From Calonectria ilicicola (taxonomy: Eukaryota > Ascomycota > Sordariomycetes > Hypocreales > Nectriaceae): a stretch of DNA of 64,000 nucleotides. The notes beneath the pieces are model-generated. The model worked only from the letters and a program-made list of their open reading frames with translations, had not been told where the DNA came from and ran no database searches. Numbering within the stretch: the stretch's first letter is position 1; each line of letters starts with the position of its first letter. Both the position numbers and the translations under genes were made by a program. The DNA lies in contig CP085834.1 in the NCBI GenBank assembly GCA_020809705.1, positions 2,170,001 to 2,234,000 of the forward strand. Direction: 5' to 3'. Positions 45,005 to 56,790 of the stretch are shown here, piece by piece.

Positions 45005-48000
45005 ATGGCCTCTGAAAATCGAGAAGCTATCACTGAAAATGCCGTCAGAGACATTAAAGCCGATGGGAGTAGTGCTCTTCAAGTCGGCAACAACTACAGC
45101 CACACCATTAACAACTATAACGGATCAAACTCGACCAACGCCAACCAGTGTATGGCTGATCTCGGATTGACGGATCCGAGAGTCGAAAAAACACGAATCG
45201 AGATTACTAAGGGCGGTCTTCTCAGAGAATCATCGAACTGGATCCTAGATCATGTCGTCTTTAAGCGATGGCGCGAAGACAGAGACCACCGCTTGCTCTG
45301 GATTAAGGGCGATGCTGGAATAGGCAAGACGATGTTATTATGCGGTATTTTAGACGAGCTTAGGCGAGACAAGGCTGAAGAGCCGAACCAGGCTAAACCA
45401 GGCCGTTTTAATCGCCTTGTAGAGAAGATAACTGGTCGACCGAAACATCCATCCTTACTAGCCAGTTCTTCTACCGTCTCCTTCTTTCTTTGCCAGGGCA
45501 CTGACTCGAGGCTGAACAGCGCCACGGCCGTGTTACGAGGCCTCATGTACGTCTTGCTAGACCAACAACCGTGCCTTCTATCACATATTCAAAAGAAATA
45601 CGATCGAAGAGGTCGGCAGCTCTTCGAAGATCCGGACGCATTTTATACACTTTCAGAAGCTCTGATCGAGATGCTCAGAGATTGTCGAGACAAGGATTGC
45701 TTTATCATCATCGACGCCCTTGATGAATGCAAACAAGACTTGTCAAACCTTCTCAATTTTATTGATCGCGCCACCTCTAATCTCGATCATGTGAAATGGA
45801 TAGTATCAAGTCGTCATTTGCATGACATTGATCAGAAATTAAGTCGTGCTGTATCAAGGAGTGGACAGACGCTTGACCTAAACTCGTCCCTTGTTTCCCA
45901 AGCGATTAATATCTACATTGATGACAAAGTCACCAATATAGTGTCATCGAGACATGATGAGACATTGAAAAGTCGAGTCCAAACCGAATTACGAAACAGG
46001 GCAAATGGGACTTTTCTATGGGTGGCTCTGGCTATCAAGCAGCTGGAGAATGTTGAGAACCGGCATATGATGAATATCCTGGATCAAATTCCCACAGGCC
46101 TGACGCCGCTGTACGAGCAGATGATGGCCAAGATTCACGACTTGGCCGATGAAAAACGGAAACTTTGCTATGCCATTCTATCAACAGCAACGGTTGCCTA
46201 CCGCCCCCTTCATTTGCTGGAGCTGGGAATGCTTTCTGGATTTCCTGAGGATATCTCAAGTGATATCCAAGCGACTGAAACCATGGTTGGTAATTGTGGG
46301 CATTTTATCTCGATCAGAGATAACGTTGTCTATTTTATTCATCAATCTGTCAAAGACTTCTTTACCAACCAAGAATCAAACAACTTATTGGATGATGGAC
46401 TCGCGCCTGCACATTCACGATTATTCAGAAATTCAATGTTAATTCTGAATAAAACACTTCGCCGCGATATCTACGACCTTACAAATCCTGGTATCCTAAT
46501 TGACCAGATCCAGGTGCCAAAGTCGAACCCACTAGCTCCAATAGCTTACTCCTGCGCCTATTGGGTTGATCATATGCATGATACGATGTTATCGGGAATT
46601 CCTACTTCTAGCGGGGATTCTCATCAGTATGGCCTTGTTGATAGCTTTCTCCGCACAAATTACCTTTACTGGCTCGAAGCGCTCAGTTTACTACATATGA
46701 CTTCTGAAGCAGTACTGATCCTTTATAAGCTGGAAGCATTGGTGGTAAGTTGTGTCTGGTGTTTATCTTTTAATGAATATGCTAATACTTTTATAGAAAA
46801 TTTCTGGTCCTTCAGGACTGGTAGAGTTTCTCATAGATGCGCGCCGATTCCTGTTAGCTAATAAAGTGGCTATCGAAACCGCCCCTTTGCAGCTTTACTC
46901 ATCAGTTCTGCAATTTAGCCCCGAGCGGAGCATAATAAGAAATATATATCAGCACGAGGTACCGAAGTGGTATATTCTCAACTCATCTAAAGATCTCGAC
47001 TGGGATCAGTGTATTCAAACCCTGGAGGGTCACACGAACTTTATTTCCTCTGTAGCCACTTCAGCGGATGGTTTGAAGATAGTCTCTGGATCGGCGGACG
47101 GTACTATGAAGATCTGGAATTTGGCCACAGGCCAGTGCATACGGACAATTAATGGCTCCGGTCCTAGCTTTCAATCTGTAGCCCTCCCAGCGGATCCCGA
47201 TGACAAGCGGATATTTTCATACAATAGGGAGAACTCCATCGAGATCTGGGATTCACTCACTGGTCAGCGTTTGAAGAAATTTGACGGTCCCAACCAATCC
47301 GATCGATCTGTAGGTGTTCCATGGTATCCAAATTATTCCAGCAGGTTGACTGATATAATCACTCAGGTTTGGGATACTACAAGAATAGGAAGTTGTTTCA
47401 GAATGAAGCGATATAGTTGTATAGAATCTGGATCTATTGCCTTCTCTACTGATTGCCAGAAGACAGCGTTTGGTTTAAAAAGTGGGATCATCCAGGTATA
47501 TGATACAGCTAAAGGGGAATGTACACATTCACTGAAAAGTCATACTGGACGGATTAATTCCGTGGGTTTCTCATCGGATGGCCAACACCTTGTCTCAGGT
47601 TCAGATGACAATACTATCAAGATTTGGGATATAGCTATAGGCCAATGTCTACAGTCGCTGGAAGGCCATCAGGACGCGGTGCGTTCAGTGGCTTTCTCGC
47701 CGGATGGCCAACATGTTATCTCTAGTTCGTTTGATGTTACTCTTAAGATGTGGGATATAGCTACACACCAGTCTCTTACGTTGCTGGAACACTTTCGGGG
47801 GCGGGTGCATTTAGTGGCTTTCTCGCCTGATGGCCAACATGTCATCTTGGGTTCTGAAAACGAAATTGAGGTTTGGAATACAGCTACCGGCCAATGCATG
47901 CAATCACTCAAAGGTCATGTTGGCCGGGTCACATCTTTAGGTTTCTCATTGGATGGCCGGCGCCTTATTTCAGGTTCATGGGATCATACTATTAAGATTT

Positions 48001-48974
48001 GGGATACTGCTACAAGCCGACAAATACAATCACCGGAAGACTATACCAGCACAGCGCGTTCGATAGCAGTCTCGCCGGATATCCAAAGCAGTATCTTAGA
48101 TTGCGACAATACTCCTCTTGAGATATTGGGTATACCCATAAGCCAGCCCCAAATAATGTCTGAAAGTGAGAGTGGATTTGGGCAAGTGAGTTGCATAGCT
48201 CTCTCGAAAGATGGCAAACACATAGCATCTGGCTTTATGAATGGAAGCATTCGAATTTGGAATGTGGATACTCCCAGGGATATGATGACCCTTGAAGGTC
48301 ATCGGACTTCTATTGAGTCTGTGTCATTCTCGACAGACAGCACGAGATTGGTGTCATGCTCTTGGGATGGAATCAAATACTGGGTAATAGTAACATCGCA
48401 GTGCACAAAAACCTTGATTGGAAGTTCCACATTCGCTGTGCTTTCAACAAATGGTCAGAGAATTGCCACAACGTATTTTGGTGGGCGGGTCAAGATCTGG
48501 GACGTGGCTTCAGAGCATCAGATTTGGCATCTCAAGCCTAATAAGGACGTTGAGTCTATGGCGTTTTCACAGGATGACAAAAGGCTTTTTTGCTGTGACT
48601 ACAGAGGTATTGATGTCTGGGATATCAAAACGAGAAAACTGATCCAAAGTTTCCACCTGGATTATTGGGGGGACTTAATCATTTATGAAGTTGTAGGTTC
48701 AAAATTGATGACTAATTTGGGCCTTATAAACTTGGAATTCAAGCCTGAAAATAGGAAGAAGTCGACTCGGATCTCGAGTTGCCACGTTCAGCCTCATAAA
48801 TGTGGCATTGATTGGAGGGGTAGGTGGATTATCAAAGACGGAATTAAAATTGTTTGGTTGCCAAGTTATTTTGAAAACAGCCAATTCTTAGTAGCTGGGA
48901 CAACTTTGGGGATTTTATCTCGGACAGGATCTATGGTTATCATAAAGTTTCCACCCAATGAATTGAACAGATAG
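45005..48974 (+). CDS. NACHT-WD40 NLR-like protein (NWD type)
   Basis: Exon 1 is 45005-46744; the 52-bp intron 46745-46796 (GTAAGT, branch GCTAAT, TATAG) keeps frame; exon 2 is 46797-48974. The product is 1305 residues. The start ATG at 45005 has a good context (CAAAATGG); an upstream ATG at 44921 is less likely. Residues 1-50 form a short Asn/Gly-rich head (IKADGSSALQVGNNYSHTIN) resembling HET-s-related amyloid motifs. The NACHT domain follows, with P-loop GDAGIGKT (102-109) and Walker B FIIIDALDEC (about 233-242). From about 650 on there are ten or so WD40 repeats, several nearly identical (HxxxxxSVAFSPDGQHVIS... IKIWDIATGQC). NLR-like proteins of this layout sense non-self and trigger cell death in fungi (NWD2, HET-D/E). 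The near-identical WD repeats suggest recent repeat exchange. No partner effector gene lies next to it. Confidence 0.9.
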
Positions 48975-49329
48975 GGCACCTTTCTAATAAACTCCTACTT
49001 ATATTTCTACCTACCATGGATGGTACTAAAAAGCGGCAGAAGCAATTACATATAATAAGGGCCAATTGGACATTGTGTTACATACTTAAGAATCGTCGAT
49101 TCAGGGTGTCAACAATGTGTGCTTGGAAGAAATATCCTACGAGTCAGTGGTTCTTGCGGTTCTTGCGCTAATGGAGTCTTGAGAATGTTATAAAATGTGC
49201 GTCATCAAATGCTGTGCGATAAATAATTTGCAGGAGTACAAGATTCATGTACACAAGTTGAAGCTTAAAAAAAGACATGCTATTGTACTCCATGCTCAGA
49301 AGTTCAGCCGAGATACTGAGTGCACACCT
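48975..49329. other. Intergenic region between convergent genes
   Basis: This 355-bp AT-rich spacer lies between the 3' ends of the NLR-like gene and the permease gene. Nothing else is seen. Confidence 0.45.
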
Positions 49330-51317
49330 CTATTTCTTCTCATCGTGCTCGACATGTGAGGACTCTTCCTGACGCTCCATCTTTTCATTAATAATCTCTT
49401 CATTCTCCTCTTCCTCTATGGCGTGGCTGTATAAGCCCCTTTTAACATCACGCTGCCATAGCAAATAGCCGGTAATGAAGAGGGTAACCCAGATGACACA
49501 CAAGCAGACACTGGCAGTAAAGCCTCTGGTCCACTGTGGACCCTCGGTGACGGGAAAGACGACGATGTTGTACCAAGTGAAAAAAGACCACCCAACAGTC
49601 ATCTGAACAAAGGGTTTGTGCGGTTAGCCAAGGGAATTTATGATCAAATACGGAAGAAAAGAGGGAATTTGTACCATAGCGCCAGTTGTAAAACTCTTTG
49701 CTTCGTTGTCGTCTTTCATGATGAGATGCACGAAGGGGAATAACATGGGCGTGACACAAGAATTAAAGCCGAGCATAAACCAAGCAGCGAATTTCATCCC
49801 GACTGGAATATCCCAGACTCTGAGGCAAATGTTCGAAAATGTCAGGACAGTACCGACAAAGAGGACTGGCATCCAGATTGGATATACCCTGCGAAAATTC
49901 TAGAGTCAATAGCTTGTCCTCTTCATAGCTGTTGTTTAGTAGAGAAAGGGAAAAGTGAAGCTTACATAACGAACTGTGGAATAAGGATTCCACAGACGAT
50001 GGCCATAAGCTGGGTGCCTGTCGGTAAAATGTTAATCAATTCGACTGAATACTGGCCGGTAGATTTGACCCAGATGCCCATCTGACCGCCGACCCAAGTC
50101 GTGCATTGGTAGCTAGTAGAAGGCTATTGTTAACGAGAGCCAGCTAGCAGATGTTAATAACTAACCTGACGTAAGTAACGACAGCAAAGTAAAAGTGCCA
50201 ATGAGTAAAGACCCGCTTCAGCATTCTCTTGCCTATCTTGGAGCTCTTCCTGACACCATCAGTTTGCATGCGTGCGATAGCAAGCTTTTGCTCTTCTTCC
50301 TTCAGCCACCAAACACGTGGACTGGTTGGGATGCCTGGAAATAGAAAGAAGCCAGCAATGGCAATAGGAAGGCTGATGATGCCATCTACGATGAAGACCC
50401 ATCGCCTGGTGAGGAGATGGTAAGTTAAATTGCTCGTTCAACGATCAGAATACCAACTTACCATCCTTGCATACCTAGTTTCCCGTCCAGGCCAGCATGA
50501 GCTGCAGCCTGCATATAGCCACCGAAAGCTGCGCCGATGTTACTGGACACATACCAAACTCCAGCGCGTTTAAAGACCTCGTCGGATCGATACCAAGAAG
50601 CTAGGAGGTACAAAGACCCGGTAGCAGCAGGCGTCTCAAAGAGGCCCATGAGGAATCGCAGACCATAAATCATTTCGACGCTATTGTTCCTGCTCTGAAT
50701 GAAAGTGATAACGCTCCATATAGTCTCGCAGATCGGAAGGTACCAACGAGATAGTTTGGGGCGGGATATGATCATCATGGATGGGATCTCCAGGACTAAA
50801 TAACCAATGTTGTAAAAGGTGCTGAACAAGTTGTACTGAATACCCTGGATATTTAGATCCTCCTTCATCCCGGAATTGTAGGCATTGGAGATGTTGGATT
50901 GGTCAAGCCATTTGATGAAGACTAAAAGTGTTATTGCTAGATTCGAGTGGAATTTGTGGAGCCGGCAGCGAGAAAAACTTACATAGGAGGCAACTATTTC
51001 CATTGTTAACATATTATTCGAATATTAGGTACCAAAAAGGGGCGGTTTGGTGAACATGAAACATACATGAGAGGAAGAAGAATGCGGTCCAGCTTCTTGA
51101 CGAGGGCTTTCTCCTCCTTGCTGTAGTGGCTAGGGTACCAGTCGAAGATGTATAGCCAAGCTAGTTTGAGGTCCTTTTTGGGAGGCTTGGTGGCTGAGCT
51201 CACGACGACGCCATTGCTGACAACTTCCTGAGGCTTGTGCCCATTGTCGGTTGCCAACTGTGTGGTAGTCGGCTGGATGTTGATTTCATCGTTTGTCTTT
51301 GGTTGCTGAGTCGCCAT
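49330..51317 (-). CDS. MFS permease, allantoate/anion permease (Dal5-like) family
   Basis: Seven exons: 51317-51067, 50993-50983, 50921-50462, 50405-50166, 50112-49966, 49888-49675, 49602-49330, giving 531 residues. Exon 2 is only 11 nt; it is needed to reach the frame that reads [17 protein letters not shown] across the junctions. All introns end GT...AG. About twelve helices are present. The [17 protein letters not shown] start of helix 1 region, [14 protein letters not shown], the [15 protein letters not shown] block and the WRxxF(I)VDG-like [19 protein letters not shown] segment are Dal5/Tna1/anion-cation symporter family marks. Such permeases import organic anions (allantoate, nicotinate, pantothenate and others) with protons at the plasma membrane. 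The cytosolic tail is acidic, rich in Glu. The substrate is not determinable. Confidence 0.85.
50983..50993 (-). other. 11-nt microexon in the permease gene
   Basis: TTGCCTCCTAT sits between a TAG acceptor (ending 50994) and a GTAAGT donor (from 50982). With exon 1 ending in AT and exon 3 beginning TC, it supplies the Leu-Leu of ICLLFFIKW in frame. Without it the reading frame of exon 1 does not meet that of exon 3. Confidence 0.65.
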
Positions 51318-52366
51318 GCTGAAATTATGGAGACGAGGTTGAGGGAGCTCAGGATGCAGATGGCTAACGAAGGGGTCGGACCATTGAAGAATGATATATT
51401 GTTCTAAGAACGCATCCACAAGCCTACTTTAAATTGAACTTAAACTCGCCTGCCAGTAATCTGGTCCGGGGATATGGGGCAATACCAGCGCCGTCTGAAC
51501 ATCTTCCCGGGGTCCCCGCATTCCCCGCATTGTTGTGGTTGGGGTGGTTGTAAAATCCCAGCAATGCTAGGCTTCATTTAGTGACTGACGCCAAGAGGAG
51601 TGGGCTGGGATAATGGAAACGGGGTAATTACGACGGAGCTCGGATGAGCTTCACTCCGAAAATTGCTACTCTACATGTAAGGTGAAATCTCCACTTGATG
51701 TCAGCCCAGCGCAACACCAATAGATGGTTCGTGATTTTCGGGCTAATTTTGATGGGGAATGGCGCATTTATTATTTACCGTGTTGCGATGATATTTCTTC
51801 CGTAGAGATGTTGAAAAGGCTGAACAGGGTGATGATGCCACCATGGGCCGATTTGTTTGAGCCGCAATATCGGCAACAGCATCTAAGGTCATTATTTTCC
51901 CCATAGCATCAAAGTATCAGCACTAATCAAATACTGAAAAAGATATATATGATCATTAAATGAACTGTCTAACAAATCGGCCAAAGCCGGTCACTTTTGT
52001 CCACCTGTACCGTCGTTCCTGTCGTCACTGTAAAAATGGTGTATATGGTATCTCGTCTAAAAACAAGTAGAACACCAGAAGAAAGCCCGTGAGATAAAAA
52101 TCCAAAAAAAAAAGCATGAAAAAGGAGTGAATTTTGAGGATTAAAGATATTAGGCTCCATCATTTCTAGAGTTTTGTTTTTTTCTTCTGCTTTTTTGGGG
52201 GTGTGTGTACTGTGTTCCTTGATTGTGTTGATCATGACTGTAGCTTGTCAAGGTCATGGATCTGGCTAAACTTTAGTCAAGGCCTTAATTTGACTCCATG
52301 AGCGCTGACTTGAAACTGGGAGAATTGTGGGAGCGGAAATCCGCATTTGGTTTAATTGATTTTTGG
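51318..52366. other. Intergenic region
   Basis: This is 1.05 kb between the 5' end of the permease gene and the 3' end of the next minus-strand gene. The right half is AT-rich with A and T runs. No gene is supported. Confidence 0.4.
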
Positions 52367-55087
52367 CTAGCATTTTCTTCGCTGCCTTCTCGGTGGACTC
52401 TTCCTGTTTGCACGCTGATCTCTCGGCGGTCTATTTGTAGAAAGGTCCGGGGGCCTTGGCTCGAAAGCGAAAGAGACAAATTCGATAGTGGGCTGAGGTG
52501 AGTTCATTGGAAGCACCCCGTGTTGGTTATTTGGAGGATTTACGGTGCCATAGGCTGAAGATCCAACGTCGGGGTAAGCACGCGGTAGTTGTTGGATTGT
52601 ATGGGTCGAAAATGTAGATAGAGCGCCAGATTGGGGCTGTTGTGGATACCAATCGGATTCGGATTGGCTGTCTAGTCCAGTATTATACCCATTAATTCCT
52701 CTAAACTGTGGGATTGATGTACTGTGATGTGGTGGAATCGTAACTCGAGTGGGAAGAGGAGGTGGGATAAACGTTTGTGTGGTAGCAATCAGTGGCTGAG
52801 GTTGAGGTGTGGGACAAGACGATGAGACCGAATCATCATCTGCATTATCTCTGACCTCGAGAGGTGTACTATCTCCTGGGATGTGAAACATCGCGTGAGA
52901 TTTTGGTATGCTAGGGACACGGCGACGGGGGATGTCGCGTTGATAGAAAAACGCGTCATACACCATCGTCGACTTGAATTTCGCGGAAGACGAGTCATAG
53001 CAAGGGCATGTTTGTGGATTCAGGATGTGGTGATGCAAAGCCTTTTTATTAGGTAACTTTTCGAAACATCTGAGACAAAGAGCGTTTCCCTCATGGGCAG
53101 GGTCCATTAGTTGTTCCGCTGTCCAAGCGTGAACTTTCTTGCACAATTCGCATTTCAGACGTCCCCTGATATCATATTCTTGACTGAAACATTTGGTGAG
53201 GTATCTTACTGCTGGGCCGTTATGACCTCTGATGAGATTGTGATGACTGACGACATGTGTGGTTACCTTGGCAAACTTTGTGTAATTGTTGTTTTTACAG
53301 ATTTCATCCAGACCATTGTGATTGAATGCGGACATTGGGCAGACCAGGAACAAATGATCGTGGGCTTTGTTTCCAAAGCGGCTCATTTCTGATGAGGAAC
53401 GATGACTCTTCCGGTCGTAGGTTAAATATGTTTGCTTCTGGCTGGATCCCATTTGCACCCACGGACTTGTACCCTTCATGTGGGGTTTATGGAGATACCC
53501 ATTGATGGGATGCCGGTTTCTTTCTGCTGGGGTTTCGCCAGGGTAGGGCTGGGGAATGGCAACCTCGTCGCTCAATCCCAAGGCTGAATCCGGCGTCGGG
53601 CCTGAGAGGGAAATGCAGCTCTGGAATACACTATTCTCCACCGGGGTCTTGCTTGAATTACGTATCCGAGCTGTGCCCACCCCTGGTGGCCTTCTATTCT
53701 TTGAATAAGAAGAAGTCTCATGCTTGAATTGGTCGATGATACCCTCATAAACGTCAGTGGCTGGGGCAAGGTAGACAAAGAATTTCTCTGGCCCAGGCCA
53801 CCCAGTGACAACAATGTGACCATAGAAGCGGTCATCATGTTCCCCTAGGACTGCTGCGCCACAGGAATGCTGGGCTTCAAGTTCAGGAAGGTTCAGTGTG
53901 ACGCGATGAAGTTTTTCAAAAGTATCGTGCCCAGGGGTAGGAATATATGAGGGAGTGGCTTGAAGAATGCCTCGGACCGGCTTTTTTGATGGCATCACGG
54001 CGACAATGTCAATGTCGGTGGACTTGATATCCCCGATGCCCGACATCTTTGGGCAACTATCTGGATTATCTACACTAGGTAGATTGTTCGAATTGGCCAG
54101 AATATTTGGGGCCATTTGAATCAGAGCATAGTCTAATGTAGGTTCGATTTGAGCAAGAGAATCCATTGCTAGCTTCCCAAAGTATTGGTATTTAGTCGGG
54201 TCGTCATAGATAGGTTCCGGTATTTCTAGATCTAATTCGACCGAATCGCGTGAATGTTGCTCATGCCTAGGCGAGTCTCCGAATTTATTTTGGAGGGACA
54301 GGTTAATATCCTTTCGTTTAGGAGCTATATCGATCCTGGAAAAATCCAAGGTGTTGGAAGAACCCATCCCATCTGAGGTGGCGGATCCACCTGTCGAATG
54401 GACAACATCATCTTCTGTCTCGTTTTCACTAAGGCCGTCAAAATCATATTCCTCTGCTAGCATCAACGATAAAGGGTATTCGTGATGCTGGAATGGGTAG
54501 GCTGATGTCAGCTGATAGATGGTGCCATCATGGGTAATGACAGGGCCCGCTATGGCTGGACACAGGTAGCAATGATTGTCGCTTGGGTTGACGATGAAGA
54601 TGCGTTTTCCTAGCTGCGTTCCTGGGCCTTCTTTAACAAGAACAGCCCCACGCAGTGAGGTCCCAGAAGGGATAAGGGCTTCGACAGATGCTCGGGACAG
54701 AGCCAACGGGCGAATGGGCGTGCGTGAAATATGGCCGAGTCCCACACCGGGGTACCTGTCCAGGATGTTGCTATCCGCGATCAGCTGTTTTGCGAGGTCA
54801 CGAACTTTGGCGTCGGAAGAGCAAATGAAAAGCTTTGGCTCTGCCGTCTCTCTGCTGCGGCCAACCATGTAGAAGAGCCGAGTGACATTATCCGCGTGAG
54901 GGATGCCGGACGCTTCAATATGGGTCTTGATCTCGGGGTTCAGTTGGTCCAGCACACGGCTTGCTCTGCCACGCGGTTCCCAACAACGATAGGCACCTTT
55001 GTGAAGGTACCCCACAAAAGGACCTAGGCATTCCTGGGGGTTCTCCCACCGGTTGGTGCGTGACCCGTATGTTGTCAGAGCGGCCAT
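52367..55087 (-). CDS. Large protein with degenerate trypsin-like domain and Cys/His-rich C-terminal region
   Basis: This intronless frame encodes 906 residues. Residues 140-450 carry the traces of a chymotrypsin-fold peptidase as found in fungal multidomain proteins: a GTIYQLTSAYPF segment (about 188-199) in place of the usual LTTAHxF, LDYALIQM (318-325) keeping the triad Asp context (DWALI), and HSCGAAV...DDRFYGHIVV (407-427) in place of GDSGAxV...LYGHIVAG. The His is therefore Tyr and the Ser position is Cys, so normal serine-protease activity is unlikely. Residues about 640-700 have a Cys/His-rich block (KCELCKKVHAW, LCLRCFEKL, HHHILNPQTCPC) that could bind zinc. The final 200 residues are disordered and Pro-rich, ending in a basic tail. 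Fungal proteins with this peptidase fold are often linked to NLR-type systems. Function unknown. Confidence 0.75.
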   Translation of the reverse strand: MAALTTYGSRTNRWENPQECLGPFVGYLHKGAYRCWEPRGRASRVLDQLNPEIKTHIEASGIPHADNVTRLFYMVGRSRETAEPKLFICSSDAKVRDLAKQLIADSNILDRYPGVGLGHISRTPIRPLALSRASVEALIPSGTSLRGAVLVKEGPGTQLGKRIFIVNPSDNHCYLCPAIAGPVITHDGTIYQLTSAYPFQHHEYPLSLMLAEEYDFDGLSENETEDDVVHSTGGSATSDGMGSSNTLDFSRIDIAPKRKDINLSLQNKFGDSPRHEQHSRDSVELDLEIPEPIYDDPTKYQYFGKLAMDSLAQIEPTLDYALIQMAPNILANSNNLPSVDNPDSCPKMSGIGDIKSTDIDIVAVMPSKKPVRGILQATPSYIPTPGHDTFEKLHRVTLNLPELEAQHSCGAAVLGEHDDRFYGHIVVTGWPGPEKFFVYLAPATDVYEGIIDQFKHETSSYSKNRRPPGVGTARIRNSSKTPVENSVFQSCISLSGPTPDSALGLSDEVAIPQPYPGETPAERNRHPINGYLHKPHMKGTSPWVQMGSSQKQTYLTYDRKSHRSSSEMSRFGNKAHDHLFLVCPMSAFNHNGLDEICKNNNYTKFAKVTTHVVSHHNLIRGHNGPAVRYLTKCFSQEYDIRGRLKCELCKKVHAWTAEQLMDPAHEGNALCLRCFEKLPNKKALHHHILNPQTCPCYDSSSAKFKSTMVYDAFFYQRDIPRRRVPSIPKSHAMFHIPGDSTPLEVRDNADDDSVSSSCPTPQPQPLIATTQTFIPPPLPTRVTIPPHHSTSIPQFRGINGYNTGLDSQSESDWYPQQPQSGALSTFSTHTIQQLPRAYPDVGSSAYGTVNPPNNQHGVLPMNSPQPTIEFVSFAFEPRPPDLSTNRPPRDQRANRKSPPRRQRRKC

Positions 55088-56790
55088 TTTGGGTCATTGG
55101 AAGAGGGAAAATGCAACCACCAACGACCAAACCAGGCAACTTCTGTTTAATAGACAGCCAAAAGCAAACGGATCTGGGTGTACGTCGTATCACATGACAT
55201 GCCCCGCACATGCTGTGAGCAGTAACACAAGGCTCAGGCAAGTGGACCAGGGTGGTGTGTCGAATGGAGGACGCGACCTGTTGGGTAGCATCTCAACACC
55301 ACGAGCGCCGGGGTTTCAGCGCCAGATAACACAAGAGATCTCTATTGGATGTAGACTATATCTGATCGATATACAAACCTAAAAGCTCCGAGACTTTGAG
55401 TCGGGAATCTGAATATCTCGCTTTGTGACGAGCAGATCGCAGGCCCCAACGCGATGTCGCGAGTGCCCTAACGCACGCGTTAGGGCAGCCCTTTGGCCGA
55501 ATTTTCCGAGCGACCGGCCACCTGCGGTCGTTGGGATTTGTGTAACACGTTGATTCGTGTGATTTCTCGGGCGGGGGTTGCACGTGCAGGGTGTGAGCGA
55601 TGTGTCACTGCCAGGGTGGGATGAAGTACATACAGCCCTGTCAAGTACCAACCACCTGAGAAACAGGATGCTTAATACGACCAAAAAGGCATAAAATCTC
55701 ATAAGCACTCCCGTAAATATGAAACAGTGGCCTGCCTGTGCCGATAACTACAGCGTAAAATGGATCACGGGTGTTTTGCCAAGACAACTCCGCTTGCGCA
55801 TCGGGTTTCACCTCAGCTTGCCACATTCACACTTCCCAAATAAATAAGGGTGAATTACATGTGATGCGGGGAATTATAATTGCGCTAATCTGTCCAAGGA
55901 GAGTGCGAATTAATTCTCGTAAAGCTATATATCATGTTGGTTAGTTGTGTTGTGAGTTGCATGCCATTATTAAGGTCGTTGGTTGCGCCGCCGCTGCTAA
56001 AATGGTTTGCGTGCTTAACGCAATTTTCATGTATGAATAGTCGACGGGGAGCTCGCACACACTAATTAAAACCTATTATCAGCCGCTCACCTTGTCCCAT
56101 TTTAATCCCAGAACAGATCAAAAGAGTGCAATGACGTTGTTGTAAGACAGGTAAGCAGCCACAAGGTCACAGTGAACCGAGCGGGATATGTGTTACCTGT
56201 GTACGTACGTGGCTTGCATGAGAACATCGGTCGAGAGTAGATGCATTTGACAAGATTGATAGCAAGATCCCAAGCAAGAAAAAAGATACGCGCAATGGCT
56301 AGCGACACTTTATTAGAACGCTAAGAGTACCCAATGACAACGGATACGACAAGGTCACAATTTTTCATGTAGGCGAGGGTAGAGTGAACATAGTTGGGAT
56401 GGAGCGAGGTGGGAGATGCTGACAGTGCATTTTAACGCCTCATGGGGGTCTAGTGGCTGCAATGAGGACGAGGGTAATCAATAGTTTGGGGGCGATGGCA
56501 TGGATTGTCCGATAATGACTGGAACTCGGCCGAACTAGAGGCGAGACTGCATATAGTGGCGTTCGCGAGCTGAAAAAGGACTAAACGAACGACTCGATTG
56601 GGTTATACTACTTCCACAGGCTTGGGCATCAATAAGCGATGGAAACACCTGTTGCTATCTTGCTGCGCCTTTTGCCTCTCCTTGATGAACAAGGATTCAA
56701 TCAAGTACTAAATACATTTCTTCTCTTCCAAAGTTGCGATACGCTTTGCCATTACCTGCGTGGTTCTCAGTTCTCGGATTCGTTGTGAGA
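55088..56790. other. Intergenic region between divergent genes
   Basis: This is 1.7 kb upstream of both the protease-like gene (minus) and the ankyrin gene (plus). Moderately AT-rich. Short frames only, no repeats or RNAs recognised. Confidence 0.4.
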
